Source of the DNA: Lachnospiraceae bacterium
GTDB lineage: Bacteria; Bacillota; Clostridia; Lachnospirales; Lachnospiraceae
DNA length: 32,406 bases
Reading direction: 5' to 3'
Assembly (NCBI GenBank): GCA_022781515.1
Contig: JALETI010000227.1
Span: 1-32,406, forward strand
The position numbers were made by a program, and so were the translations under genes. The notes below the pieces were generated by a model, which saw only the letters and a program-made list of their open reading frames with translations, did no database searches and was not told the origin of the DNA. Within the stretch, counting starts at the first letter, position 1. Every line of letters begins with the position of its first letter. Below, one piece after another: positions 23,140-32,005 of this stretch.

Positions 23140-25272
23140 TTATTCTTCATGCAGGCGGAACAGAATACTGTGCAGCCGCAGATCCACTTCACTGACCTTT
23201 ACAGATACTCGTGTTCCGATTGAATATCGTTTCCCATTGGCTGCCCCGCATAGAGCCATCTGTCCACGGTCAAACCGGTAGAAATCGTCATCCATATCAT
23301 TGACATGAACCAGTCCTTCGATGGTATTGGGAAGTTCCACATACATTCCCCATTCCGTAACAGAGGTTACAATTCCTTCAAATACCTGACCGATCCGCTC
23401 ATTCATATATTCTGCCTTTTTCAGTTTTTCCGTGTCTCTTTCGGCTTCTTCTGCTCTTCTTTCCAGCATACTGGTTTTCTGTGCCACATCATCCAGTATT
23501 GCATGGTAATGGTCCCGTCGGCTGCCATTCAGTGTTCCTTTCAGATTTTCCTTTATGATTCTGTGAATCTGGAGATCCGGATATCGCCTGATGGGAGACG
23601 TAAAATGACAGTAATAGGTTGCCGCCAGTCCGAAATGTCCGGTGCATTCCGTACTGTAGCGTGCCTGACGCATGGAACGAAGGGCAATTCGGCTGATAAA
23701 AGCCTCTTCCGGCTGATCTGCTGCCTTAGCCAGAAGTTTCTGAATTTCTTTTGGATGAAAGGATTTTCCATTGCCGGGTGTTTTGATGCCGTAGCCCATA
23801 CCTGCAATGATCTGAGATAACTGAATCAGTTTTTCATGATCCGGTTCTTCATGAATCCGGTATAAAAACGGCAGTTCCTGCCAGTAACAGTCCTCTGCAA
23901 CGGTTTCATTGGCAGCCAGCATAAAATCCTCAATCAGATCTGTTGCCCGATTCCGCTCATATGCCTCCACGGAAATAACATGTCCTGCCGCATCCAGTTT
24001 GATTTTGCTTTCCGGAAAATCAAAGTCCAGAGACCCCCTCTTTCTTCTGCGTCCTCTTAATATAGAAGAAAGCTGTTCCATCAGAAAAAACATGGGAACC
24101 AGTTCTCTATACTCCTCCTGTGCTTTTATATCACCGTCCAGTATCGCTGCCACTTTTGTATAGGACATGCGGCGGTCTACACAGATGACGGATTCCGTAA
24201 TGGTGTGTCCGATGATTTCCCCTTTTTCATTGATATCCATCAGACAGCTGAGAGCCAGTCTGTTTTCTCCCTGATTGAGAGAGCAGATTCCATTGGATAA
24301 TTTGTGGGGTAGCATGGGTATCACACGGTCAACCAGATATACGCTGGTGCCTCTTTCCAGTGCACTGCGATCCAGTGCACTCTTCTCTGTTACATAATGG
24401 GATACATCTGCAATGTGCACACCCAGATGATAAATTCCGTTTTCGAATTCCAGGGACACTGCATCATCCAGATCTTTTGCATCTTCCCCGTCGATAGTTA
24501 CCATGGAAAGATTCCTGAGATCCATCCTGCTTTCCATCTCTTCTGTCCGTACTTCATCCGGTTTGTTCCCGGCTTCTTCCATGACATCCGTTTCAAACTG
24601 TTCCGGAATGTCATGACTTCTGACAATTGCCAGAATATCCGCCTGGGGATCATTCACATGTCCGAGGATTTCAATGACTTCTCCCTCCGGATTTTTATGG
24701 TCATTTCCATAATCCAGCAGTCGGATCACAACCCTGTGACCGGTCATGGCTCCCAAATCCTTACTTTTTGAAACGAAAATATCACAGTCAAATTTCTGAT
24801 TGTCCGGAATTACAAATCCAAAATTTCTGGACTTCTGGAAAACCCCGGTCAGTTTCGTCAGACCACGTTCCAGAATTCGCAGAATCTTTCCTTCTGCAGA
24901 TCGGGTACCATTGGCCGGGCGAATGATCTGAATCTCCACCTTATCTTCATGAAATGCCTGATTGGTGTAGTGCTCAGCGATATAGACATCCTTTTCCATC
25001 CCTTCCACGGTAACAAAACCAAATCCCTTTGAGGTAGCTCTGTAAATACCGGTTTTTATCTCCGGTTCTGCAATCCGGTAACGTCCATGTTTATTGCAGC
25101 TGATTTTTCCATCCTCCACAAGGGAGTCCAGTGCTTCATGAAGTTCATGGCGTTTATCCCTGTCAACAGCCAGAAAAACCGCCATGTCCTTGATTCGCAT
25201 GGGTCTGTAATTTTTATCCTGCATAAAAGCATAAACTGTCTTCTTTTTTTCTTCTAAAATTTTTTTATTCAA
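23140..25272 (-). CDS. rnr: Ribonuclease R
   Basis: 3'-5' exoribonuclease that degrades structured RNA and works with trans-translation. The 710-aa protein has an N-terminal helix-turn-helix-like region, cold-shock/OB domains (YRATSKGFGFVTVEG, NFGFVIPD), the RNB catalytic domain with ITIDGEDAKDLDDAVS-like core (seen as TIDGEDAKDLDDAV), YCHFTSPIRRYPDL, and a C-terminal S1 domain (GQVFEGIVTSVTEWGMYVEL). It begins with a TTG codon preceded by AAAGGA at 6 nt. It sits between secG and smpB, the common Firmicute order secG-rnr-smpB; a terminator lies between secG and this gene. Confidence 0.97.
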   Translation of the reverse strand: MNKKILEEKKKTVYAFMQDKNYRPMRIKDMAVFLAVDRDKRHELHEALDSLVEDGKISCNKHGRYRIAEPEIKTGIYRATSKGFGFVTVEGMEKDVYIAEHYTNQAFHEDKVEIQIIRPANGTRSAEGKILRILERGLTKLTGVFQKSRNFGFVIPDNQKFDCDIFVSKSKDLGAMTGHRVVIRLLDYGNDHKNPEGEVIEILGHVNDPQADILAIVRSHDIPEQFETDVMEEAGNKPDEVRTEEMESRMDLRNLSMVTIDGEDAKDLDDAVSLEFENGIYHLGVHIADVSHYVTEKSALDRSALERGTSVYLVDRVIPMLPHKLSNGICSLNQGENRLALSCLMDINEKGEIIGHTITESVICVDRRMSYTKVAAILDGDIKAQEEYRELVPMFFLMEQLSSILRGRRRKRGSLDFDFPESKIKLDAAGHVISVEAYERNRATDLIEDFMLAANETVAEDCYWQELPFLYRIHEEPDHEKLIQLSQIIAGMGYGIKTPGNGKSFHPKEIQKLLAKAADQPEEAFISRIALRSMRQARYSTECTGHFGLAATYYCHFTSPIRRYPDLQIHRIIKENLKGTLNGSRRDHYHAILDDVAQKTSMLERRAEEAERDTEKLKKAEYMNERIGQVFEGIVTSVTEWGMYVELPNTIEGLVHVNDMDDDFYRFDRGQMALCGAANGKRYSIGTRVSVKVSEVDLRLHSILFRLHEE

Positions 25273-25310
25273 TCTGTTTCCTTTCTGATACCATGCAAGT
25301 CTGCCATTAC

Positions 25311-25365
25311 ATAAAAAAGTGCGATAAGCAACCGCCTCTATCTGCAGTATAACCTATCGCACTTT
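25311..25365 (-). terminator. Terminator between secG and rnr
   Basis: Minus-strand stem AAAGTGCGATA / TATCGCACTTT (11 bp) with a 28-nt loop, running into TTTTTT. It separates secG from rnr by transcription, with some read-through expected because no good promoter for rnr is visible in the 45 nt left. Confidence 0.8.
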
Positions 25366-25380
25366 CAGTTTCGATAAAAA

Positions 25381-25617
25381 TTAAAGTACATTCAGTACCA
25401 GAGCAAGCGCAAAGAACGCAACAACAAGCCACTTGGTAAATTTTTCCAGCTTTCCTTCCATGGTACGGTTCTTGTTTTTGCTCCAGAATGACTCACCTGC
25501 ACCGCTCAATGTACTGGAAAGTCCGGCTGACTTGCCTTCCTGAAGTAATACGATTACTGATACGATAACGCATACAACTACAAAAATGACGGTTAAAGCA
25601 ATCTTAGCTGCTGCCAT
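25381..25617 (-). CDS. secG: Preprotein translocase subunit SecG
   Basis: Small membrane subunit of the SecYEG channel, 78 aa with two membrane segments (about 5-25 and 57-77) and the conserved loop VLLQEGKSAGLSSTLSGAGESFW (in part). GGAGGAG lies 6 nt before the ATG and a good promoter is found at 25717-25745. It is followed by a terminator and then rnr. Confidence 0.96.
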   Translation of the reverse strand: MAAAKIALTVIFVVVCVIVSVIVLLQEGKSAGLSSTLSGAGESFWSKNKNRTMEGKLEKFTKWLVVAFFALALVLNVL

Positions 25618-25716
25618 TTTATCTCCTCCGGTCTATTTCTTTTTATTTCTGTGTCTTGAAACAATGCCTGCCACGTTCTGTGTAATGCATTGCATTTTAT
25701 ATAGTCAAACAAAATC

Positions 25717-25745
25717 ATTGTAACATCATTCTGTTCATTGTGCAA
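25717..25745 (-). promoter_or_regulatory. Sigma-A promoter for secG
   Basis: Minus-strand TTGCAC (25740-25745), 17-nt spacer, TACAAT (25717-25722), directly after the pepT stop. No terminator is visible between pepT and this promoter. The leader is about 90 nt. Confidence 0.75.
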
Positions 25746-25752
25746 GTATTTT

Positions 25753-26988
25753 TTATTTCTCCGCATACAGCTTCAGAATAGTCTGAATTACCTGTACCAT
25801 GGTTTTCATGCTTTCATAGCAGACATATTCAAACCGTCCGTGATAATTGTGCCCGCCTGTATAAAGATTCGGACAGGGAATACCCATATAGGAAAGTCTG
25901 GACCCATCTGTTCCGCCGCGCACCGGTGCAATTTTGCATGCAACCTGATTCATTTCCATGGCTTTCTTTGCGGTTTCTATCAAATGGAAATGGGGTACGA
26001 TCATTTCTTTCATATTATAGTAGGAATCCTGGATTTCCACCTGAACGGTTCCTTCTCCGTATTTCTGATTCATCAGATTACATACGGAGACAAAGTATTG
26101 TTTCTTTTCTTCAAACAGATTTCTGTCATGATCTCTGATGATATAGCTGACCGTTGCTTTTTCAATAGTTCCTGAAATCCCATAGAGATGATAAAAGCCT
26201 TCATATCCTTCGGTATGGGCAGGGGTCTGTTCTGCAGGCAGATAACCAACCAGTTCCGCTGCCAGCAGAGAAGCATTCACCATACGGTTTTTTGCAGAAC
26301 CCGGATGGATACTTAAGCCGTTGATCTCCACGTTTACGGATGCGGCATTGAAGGTTTCATATTCCAGCTCGCCTTCCGCACCACCATCCACCGTATAAGC
26401 AAAATCAGCACCGAAGGCTTCCACATCGAAATGATCAACGCCGGCTCCGATTTCTTCATCCGGTGTAAATGCAATCCGGATTTCCCCATGGGGTCTTTCC
26501 GGATGAGCAAGCAGTTCTTCCACTGCAGTCATGATTTCTGCAATACCCGCCTTATCATCTGCCCCCAGCAGGGTGGTTCCGTCTGTAACAATCAGTGTCT
26601 TTCCGATATAATTTTTCAATTCCGGATAAACGGAGGGTGAAAGAACGATGTTCTGCTCACTGTTGAGAACCACATCTTCTCCATCGTAGTTTTCTACCAT
26701 TCGGGCTTTTACTCCGGCTCCGCTGATTTCCGGTGAAGTATCCATATGAGCAATCAATCCAATAACAGGCACATCTTTCTTTTCTGCCGGCAGGTTGGAA
26801 GGAATACCGGCGTATATATAACAGTATTTTCTATCCAGTCTGACATCTTCAATACCCATTTCTTTCAGTTCCTGATAGAGAAGTTCTGCAAGCTGAAACT
26901 GCTTTGCTGTACTGGGACTGGAAGTGCTGTCTTTGCTGCTCTGTGTATCAATGCTTACATATTTCAAAAAACGATCTGCTAATTTCAC
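25753..26988 (-). CDS. pepT: Peptidase T (tripeptide aminopeptidase)
   Basis: Zinc metallopeptidase of family M20 that removes the N-terminal residue from tripeptides. Metal-ligand motifs are visible: GLIAHMDTSPE, LGADDKAGIAEI, FTPDEEIGAGVDHFD and the late histidine in NLYTGGHNYHGRFEY. I place the start at GTG 26988 (VKLADRFLKYVSI), with AGGAGG 5 nt upstream. This gives 411 aa, the normal PepT length, whereas the ORF-track ATG at 27057 lies inside the hisIE coding region. The gene follows hisIE by 37 nt and is probably the last member of that operon. Confidence 0.95.
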   Translation of the reverse strand: MKLADRFLKYVSIDTQSSKDSTSSPSTAKQFQLAELLYQELKEMGIEDVRLDRKYCYIYAGIPSNLPAEKKDVPVIGLIAHMDTSPEISGAGVKARMVENYDGEDVVLNSEQNIVLSPSVYPELKNYIGKTLIVTDGTTLLGADDKAGIAEIMTAVEELLAHPERPHGEIRIAFTPDEEIGAGVDHFDVEAFGADFAYTVDGGAEGELEYETFNAASVNVEINGLSIHPGSAKNRMVNASLLAAELVGYLPAEQTPAHTEGYEGFYHLYGISGTIEKATVSYIIRDHDRNLFEEKKQYFVSVCNLMNQKYGEGTVQVEIQDSYYNMKEMIVPHFHLIETAKKAMEMNQVACKIAPVRGGTDGSRLSYMGIPCPNLYTGGHNYHGRFEYVCYESMKTMVQVIQTILKLYAEK

Positions 26989-27025
26989 GTCTTCCTCCTG
27001 AATCTCAAATGTACCTTTGGAATCA

Positions 27026-28273
27026 CTATTCCCGATCTGCCAGTTCCCTGGCAACATCTTCCCAGGTGATTCCCTTTTCAGCCATCAGAACCATAACATG
27101 GTACAGAAAGTCACCCAGTTCGTATACAATATCCTGTGCATCCGGATTTTTTGCTGCAATCACAATTTCAGTCGCTTCTTCACCAACTTTTTTCAGAATC
27201 TTATCCAGGCCTTTGCTGAAAAGATAATTGGTATAGGATCCTTCCTTCGGATTCTGTTTTCTGTCCATAATGGTATTATATACCGATTCCAATACCTTAT
27301 ACGCAGTGACGGATTCCTGTCCACGGGAAATAATATCTCTGTAAAAACAGCTTCTGTTGCCGGTGTGACATGCAGCTCCAACCTGAACAACCCGGGCAAG
27401 AAGTGTATCCTGATCGCAGTCAATCTTCAGTGACTTTACATACTGATAGTGTCCGGATGTTTCACCTTTGATCCATAAACTCTGTCTGCTGCGGCTGTAA
27501 TAGGTCATACGTCCGGTCTGAACAGTCATATTATAAGCTTCTTCATTCATATATGCAACCATCAGTACTTCATCATTTTTCCAATCCTGCACAACAACCG
27601 GAAGAAGACCATCGTTATTCAGTTTGAAATCTTCCCAGCCAAAAACAGGCTTCCAGATATTTACTTCATATCCGTCATGGAGCAGCTGCTGTTTATAATC
27701 CATCACACTTCCCGCTTTTTCTTCCGGAATGGAATAGATCAGGCCGCAGGCGCCATGATTCAACACCGGTTCTCTGTTATCTGCCAGACAGTAAACCTCT
27801 GTATCCTCATATGCCTTCATGGCCATCGCCACATCATTTCCATACAAATTCAAACAGTAAAAAGTGCGGATTCCCAGTTCATATGCTCTTAATGCTTCAT
27901 CTGCTGTGGTCACCTGACAGGCGGTCCGTTCCGTTCCGAACCGACTGATGCTTTCTTTTATAAGTTCCGGATCTGCGCCGGGTGCAAAGTACATTCTTCC
28001 TGCTCCGGTATACAGATATTTTTTCACATCATCAATATGGGTACAGGTTCCTCCTGCCGTAAAAAAACCGAGATCATTCCGTGAAAGATTTTTCAGAACG
28101 GTCAGGTTATTGTGATGCTCTTTTTCTGAATCCGACGTATCTACAAAAAGGATTTCGTCTGCTCCGCTGTTGGCGCAGGCCTGACAATATACAGCAGCAT
28201 TTTTTATGATACTTCCGTCAGGAAGATATGCCTCTCCGTTTTTTAATAAAACACATGCAATTACCTTTACCAT
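27026..28273 (-). CDS. hisIE: HisIE (PR-AMP cyclohydrolase / PR-ATP pyrophosphatase) with extra HisF-like N-terminal domain
   Basis: Catalyses the second and third steps of histidine synthesis. The C-terminal half is a standard HisIE fusion. HisI covers about residues 213-312, with metal ligands in [10 protein letters not shown] and Cys302/Cys309 ([11 protein letters not shown]). HisE covers about 325-415 ([29 protein letters not shown]). In front lies a segment of about 205 residues with a HisA/HisF-like TIM-barrel pattern ([44 protein letters not shown]), but the HisF catalytic aspartate at the CLDV position is replaced (ACVLL), so it looks catalytically dead. GGGAG precedes the ATG. It follows hisG by 48 nt. 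Confidence 0.93.
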   Translation of the reverse strand: MVKVIACVLLKNGEAYLPDGSIIKNAAVYCQACANSGADEILFVDTSDSEKEHHNNLTVLKNLSRNDLGFFTAGGTCTHIDDVKKYLYTGAGRMYFAPGADPELIKESISRFGTERTACQVTTADEALRAYELGIRTFYCLNLYGNDVAMAMKAYEDTEVYCLADNREPVLNHGACGLIYSIPEEKAGSVMDYKQQLLHDGYEVNIWKPVFGWEDFKLNNDGLLPVVVQDWKNDEVLMVAYMNEEAYNMTVQTGRMTYYSRSRQSLWIKGETSGHYQYVKSLKIDCDQDTLLARVVQVGAACHTGNRSCFYRDIISRGQESVTAYKVLESVYNTIMDRKQNPKEGSYTNYLFSKGLDKILKKVGEEATEIVIAAKNPDAQDIVYELGDFLYHVMVLMAEKGITWEDVARELADRE

Positions 28274-28321
28274 CGTTTTCTCCCTTGTTTCAATCCACTA
28301 TTCTTGTTGAATAACTGTATG

Positions 28322-28966
28322 TTACTGTTCTTTCACAAGAAGACTCCGAATGCCGGAAAGAATGTTGGTGATCCGTTCATTTTCCATTTTCATGCTGACC
28401 TGATTAACCACAACTCTTGCTGACAGATCACAGACTTCCTCCAGAACAACCAGACCATTTTCTTTTAATGTGGTGCCTGTCTCAACTATATCAACAATCA
28501 CTTCTGAAAGACCCACCAGCGGTGCCAGTTCAATGGAACCATTCAGTTTGATAATTTCCACGGTCTGCTGTTTTTCATTATAAAAATAATTCTTGGCAAT
28601 TCGCGGATATTTGGTGGCCACACGAATCAGTTCGTTATGTTTCAGTTTTTCTCTGGCAGATTCCGGTCCGCAGACACACATACGGCATTTACCCATACCG
28701 AGATCCATGACTTCATACAGTCTTCGATCTTCTTCGATAATGGTATCTCTTCCGACAACACCGATGTCGGCTGCACCATACTCCACATATGTAGGAACAT
28801 CGCTGGGTTTGGCAAGGAAAAAACGATAACCCAGATCCTGGTTTCTGAAAATCAGTTTTCTTGTGTTTTCTTCCATCTCCGGACATGTTATTCCGATCTG
28901 TGAAAGCAATTCCATGGTTTTATCAGCCAGTCTTCCTTTCGGAAGTGCAAATACGATATCTCTCAT
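28322..28966 (-). CDS. hisG: ATP phosphoribosyltransferase, short form
   Basis: First enzyme of histidine synthesis, joining ATP and PRPP. At 214 aa it is the short HisG lacking the C-terminal regulatory domain, so it needs HisZ as partner, and hisZ lies just upstream with a 4-nt overlap. Family motifs include ALPKGRLADKTMELL, GAADIGVVGRDTI and the PRPP-binding loop IVDIVETGTTLKENGL. Histidine feedback is expected through the HisZ-HisG complex. Confidence 0.97.
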   Translation of the reverse strand: MRDIVFALPKGRLADKTMELLSQIGITCPEMEENTRKLIFRNQDLGYRFFLAKPSDVPTYVEYGAADIGVVGRDTIIEEDRRLYEVMDLGMGKCRMCVCGPESAREKLKHNELIRVATKYPRIAKNYFYNEKQQTVEIIKLNGSIELAPLVGLSEVIVDIVETGTTLKENGLVVLEEVCDLSARVVVNQVSMKMENERITNILSGIRSLLVKEQ

Positions 28967-30234
28967 GAATCCATCTCCTCCATCAGTTCAGATAACTCCA
29001 GTGTATTTTTCTTCCCGTCGTCTGTATTGAGAATCGTGACGCTGAGACCGGAACGGTTGATCAGATAGATTTTACGAATTCTGGTTTTCAAAGCATATCC
29101 AATGTAATCTTCCATCTGCTTTTCCGCATCCTTCTGTATCATGGTCAGACGAACTCCCTGTTTACGGAGTGCCGATGCCAGGGCAATAGAAGCTTCTTCC
29201 TGCCCCTCTTCCATTAAAAGCATACTTTCCGTCATGGAGACTTCCACGGGGATTGCCTGACGGCTCAGTGCAGTCATCAGACCATCCACTGAAATCTTAA
29301 ATCCAACGGCAGGTGCATCATAGCTGAACTGAGACATCAGTGTGTCATAACGCCCACCTGAAACGATGGCATTTCCGGTGCCATATGTATATGCATTGAA
29401 TACAATTCCGGTATAATAGCGATATCCTGTAACCATACCCAGATCAAAGGAAATGTATTTCTGCAGACCATAATATCCCAGTAATTTATACAGGGATTTC
29501 AGTCTGCGAATTGCTTCTCTGGAAGTATCATTGCGGAGCAGTGTTTCCATCCCCATTACCTGATGGATCGAATTGGAAAATACCTGCAGTCGTATGAAGA
29601 TTTCTCTTTGTCTGGATGTCAGGTTTTCTTTCATCAGAAGTGTATCCAGAGCAAAGAAATTTTTGCTTAACATCAGTCTGCGGACCTCTGCTTCTGTTTC
29701 CTCTGTAAAGCCAATTTCATCAAATAATCCTCTCAAAAAGGATGCACTCCCGATACTGATCTGAAAATCATGTAATCCGCAGGCAAGAAGACATTCGATG
29801 ACACAGGCAATGATTTCTGCATCTGCAGACACGGAATCATCACCAAATAATTCCACACCTGCATCTGTGGTTTCTTTCAGACGCAGTCTGTAACTTCGGT
29901 CATTGATATAGGTATTTCCGCAATAACAAAGGCGGACCGGAAGATCAGCCGGTTCGTAATACTTGGATACACATCGTACAATGGACGGTGTCATGTCCGG
30001 ACGCAGAACCATGGTATTTCCTTCAGAGTCAAAAAGTTTGAACATCTCTTTGGATGCCACGCTGCCTCTTTCTTTGGAAAAAATATCAAAAAATTCAAAT
30101 ACAGGTGTCTGTATATCATCATATCCGTAGGCATGCATAACCCCTCGGATCTTATTTTCAATGGATAATTTGCGTGCACATTCTGTATTGTAGATGTCAC
30201 GCACACCTTCCGGTGTATGAAGCATCTGTTTCAA
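28963..30234 (-). CDS. hisZ: HisZ, ATP phosphoribosyltransferase regulatory subunit
   Basis: Histidyl-tRNA-synthetase-like partner of short HisG that mediates activation and histidine feedback. The 423-aa protein has class II synthetase motifs (TPVFEFFDIF, FKLFDSEGNTMVLRPDMTPSIVR) and ends in a variable domain unlike the anticodon-binding domain of HisS. The strict synthetase motifs are degenerate and the gene is fused by overlap to hisG, which favours HisZ over HisS. The start is TTG 30234, supported by AAGGA at 6 nt; the next ATG (30225) is too far from it. A consensus promoter and a leader of about 155 nt lie upstream. Confidence 0.94.
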   Translation of the reverse strand: MKQMLHTPEGVRDIYNTECARKLSIENKIRGVMHAYGYDDIQTPVFEFFDIFSKERGSVASKEMFKLFDSEGNTMVLRPDMTPSIVRCVSKYYEPADLPVRLCYCGNTYINDRSYRLRLKETTDAGVELFGDDSVSADAEIIACVIECLLACGLHDFQISIGSASFLRGLFDEIGFTEETEAEVRRLMLSKNFFALDTLLMKENLTSRQREIFIRLQVFSNSIHQVMGMETLLRNDTSREAIRRLKSLYKLLGYYGLQKYISFDLGMVTGYRYYTGIVFNAYTYGTGNAIVSGGRYDTLMSQFSYDAPAVGFKISVDGLMTALSRQAIPVEVSMTESMLLMEEGQEEASIALASALRKQGVRLTMIQKDAEKQMEDYIGYALKTRIRKIYLINRSGLSVTILNTDDGKKNTLELSELMEEMDS

Positions 30235-30260
30235 TTGTTTTCCTTCTTTCTGTCAAATAC

Positions 30261-30322
30261 TTTCCATGATACAGGGATTTCAGAATCAAAACACGCAGAG
30301 AAAGTCATATGTATCATGGAAA
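30261..30322. promoter_or_regulatory. Stable hairpin in the hisZ leader
   Basis: A perfect 13-bp stem (TTTCCATGATACA / TGTATCATGGAAA) encloses a loop of about 36 nt, within the hisZ leader. There is no T-tract after it and no T-box signature (no GGTGG antiterminator motif), so the type of regulation is unclear. Confidence 0.55.
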
Positions 30323-30395
30323 ATTCGATTTTTACACCAGCACTTTACTACGGTAACGTACTAATTGAATAACGTGTTGAATAATCAGCCTATCA

Positions 30396-30424
30396 AGTAT
30401 AACCCATGTGAAATATCCTGTCAA
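30396..30424 (-). promoter_or_regulatory. Sigma-A promoter of the hisZ-hisG-hisIE operon
   Basis: Minus-strand TTGACA (30419-30424), 17-nt spacer, TATACT (30396-30401). It lies just after the recU stop codon. Confidence 0.88.
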
Positions 30425-30453
30425 CACAATGCCGGTTCTTTTGCCGGAATATC

Positions 30454-31005
30454 TTATCTGGAATTTCTGTCATGGGCATCCAGATCCTTCTGAATGCCTT
30501 CCAGATAATGAATCCAGACGCCATGACTGCCGGTTTGCAGTTCAAAACATTCTTCCTGCATTTCCTCAAAGGTAAAACTTTTTCTCCCGCCTTTCTGCTT
30601 TCTCTCCCAGAATCGGAAAATACTGGCAAAGGGCTGGTAAAAATAACGGTTTCGTTCCGTATAATGCAAAAGAAGAAAGGCCAGTCCTCCCTGTTTTTCA
30701 AAATCTTTCATAAAAGCAATCTGATGGTCATGAACATTCTGCAGAGGAAATGTATCCGTATGGCATTCTTTGGCATCGAAACAAACCGGTATTCCCTGGA
30801 TCGCACCAATGTAATCAACGGTACTCTTCTGATCGAAATAAGCCAGTGTAATATGTCTGGTTTCCTTTTCGATCTGGATGGGTTTGATGGGGGTGGGGAT
30901 TTTCTGAATCAGGGCCAGTCCCAGTTCCCGATACCGTTCGTTGGTCATATTGACCAGTTCCTCCAGCTGGGAACCCCTGAGTCCTCTACTGCTCCAGGTT
31001 GCCAT
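30454..31005 (-). CDS. recU: Holliday junction resolvase RecU
   Basis: Firmicute-specific enzyme that cuts Holliday junctions with RuvAB. The 183-aa protein contains the family core STVDYIGAIQGIPVCFDAKE, where the Asp, Glu and Lys form the metal-dependent nuclease site, followed by LQNVHDHQIAFMKDFEKQGG and LAFLLLHYTERNRYFYQPF. Shorter than Bacillus RecU (about 200 aa) mostly at the N-terminus. It overlaps the pseudouridine-synthase gene by 20 nt, so its translation is probably coupled. AGGAAGGA lies about 10 nt upstream of the ATG. Confidence 0.93.
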   Translation of the reverse strand: MATWSSRGLRGSQLEELVNMTNERYRELGLALIQKIPTPIKPIQIEKETRHITLAYFDQKSTVDYIGAIQGIPVCFDAKECHTDTFPLQNVHDHQIAFMKDFEKQGGLAFLLLHYTERNRYFYQPFASIFRFWERKQKGGRKSFTFEEMQEECFELQTGSHGVWIHYLEGIQKDLDAHDRNSR

Positions 31006-32005
31006 TTTTCAAAAATCCTTCCTGTGAAAGAATGGTAAGAAAATTCTCCGGCAATGCTGCTTTAAATGTTTTTCCCGCCAGATTTTCCAGCTGACAGGCC
31101 TCGTTGGGAAAACTCAGTTTCCAGGAATGCAGCAGCTGATAATGGCCGTGATAAGTCCTGTGATACCAGCCATTTACAGATTCCTCACCATATTTATTAT
31201 CTCCGATCACCGGATGTCCGATACTGGAAAGATGGGCACGGATCTGATGACTTTTACCGGTAATCAGATGGATTTCCAGAAGTGTCATACGGCCGTTATC
31301 TCCCAGCGGAATATAGTCTGTTTCAATGGGATCTGCTCCCTCTGTCTGCTGCGGAACAATGGAAACTTTATTTTCCTTTTCGTCTTTGATCAGATAGCCT
31401 CTCAGCTGTTCCGGCTTTCGGATCACACCCTTTACCAGAGCCAGATAGCGTTTATCTGCAGAACGTTCCCGCAGTAGACGGCTCAGTTCCCTTGCCCCGC
31501 GATAGGTGATACCGGCGGTTACAATACCGCTGGTGTTTCTGTCCAGACGGTTGCAGATGGAAGGACGGAAGGTCTGTATGCTTTCCTTTGTCACCTTTCC
31601 CTTTTTCAGAAGATACTGCAGCAGATATTCATTCAGTGAAATATCATCGGCTGCAGCCTTCTGGGATAACAATCCGGAAGGTTTATTGACAATCATAACA
31701 TCATCATCCTGATAAATGATTTTTACCGGCGGCAGCTTCTGTATGGCCTGACGACTCACGGAAACAGGTTTTACGGGTTCCGGTTTTCCGGCGAATTTTT
31801 CAAAGGTTTCATCGGAAAAGAAAATACGGATTTCATCCCCTGCTTTCAGATGCTCCGAACCATCTGCTTTCTTTTCATTTAAGGTAATATTCTTCTTCCG
31901 AAGCATTTTATAGATGAAGCTTTTACCGGCATCCTTCAGCAATTTGTTGAGATACTTGTCCAGACGCTGTCCGGCATCGCTTTCATTGATAATAATCTGT
32001 TTCAT
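30986..32005 (-). CDS. RluA-family pseudouridine synthase (RluC/RluD-like)
   Basis: Converts specific uridines of 23S rRNA or tRNA to pseudouridine. The 339-aa protein has an N-terminal S4 RNA-binding domain ([17 protein letters not shown], residues about 11-27) and the catalytic domain with the RluA signature [11 protein letters not shown], whose Asp is the catalytic residue. A late motif [24 protein letters not shown] (in part) completes the family pattern. Which uridines it modifies cannot be read from sequence. It overlaps the upstream YgiQ-family gene by 4 nt and the downstream recU by 20 nt, forming one transcription unit. Confidence 0.94.
   Translation of the reverse strand: MKQIIINESDAGQRLDKYLNKLLKDAGKSFIYKMLRKKNITLNEKKADGSEHLKAGDEIRIFFSDETFEKFAGKPEPVKPVSVSRQAIQKLPPVKIIYQDDDVMIVNKPSGLLSQKAAADDISLNEYLLQYLLKKGKVTKESIQTFRPSICNRLDRNTSGIVTAGITYRGARELSRLLRERSADKRYLALVKGVIRKPEQLRGYLIKDEKENKVSIVPQQTEGADPIETDYIPLGDNGRMTLLEIHLITGKSHQIRAHLSSIGHPVIGDNKYGEESVNGWYHRTYHGHYQLLHSWKLSFPNEACQLENLAGKTFKAALPENFLTILSQEGFLKNGNLEQ

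Noticed and set aside
30235-30317. 25-codon frame before hisZ ending in TGA that overlaps the TTG start, as a his leader peptide
   Set aside because: It has no ribosome site, only one His codon at most, and no downstream terminator/antiterminator pair, so classical attenuation is not supported.
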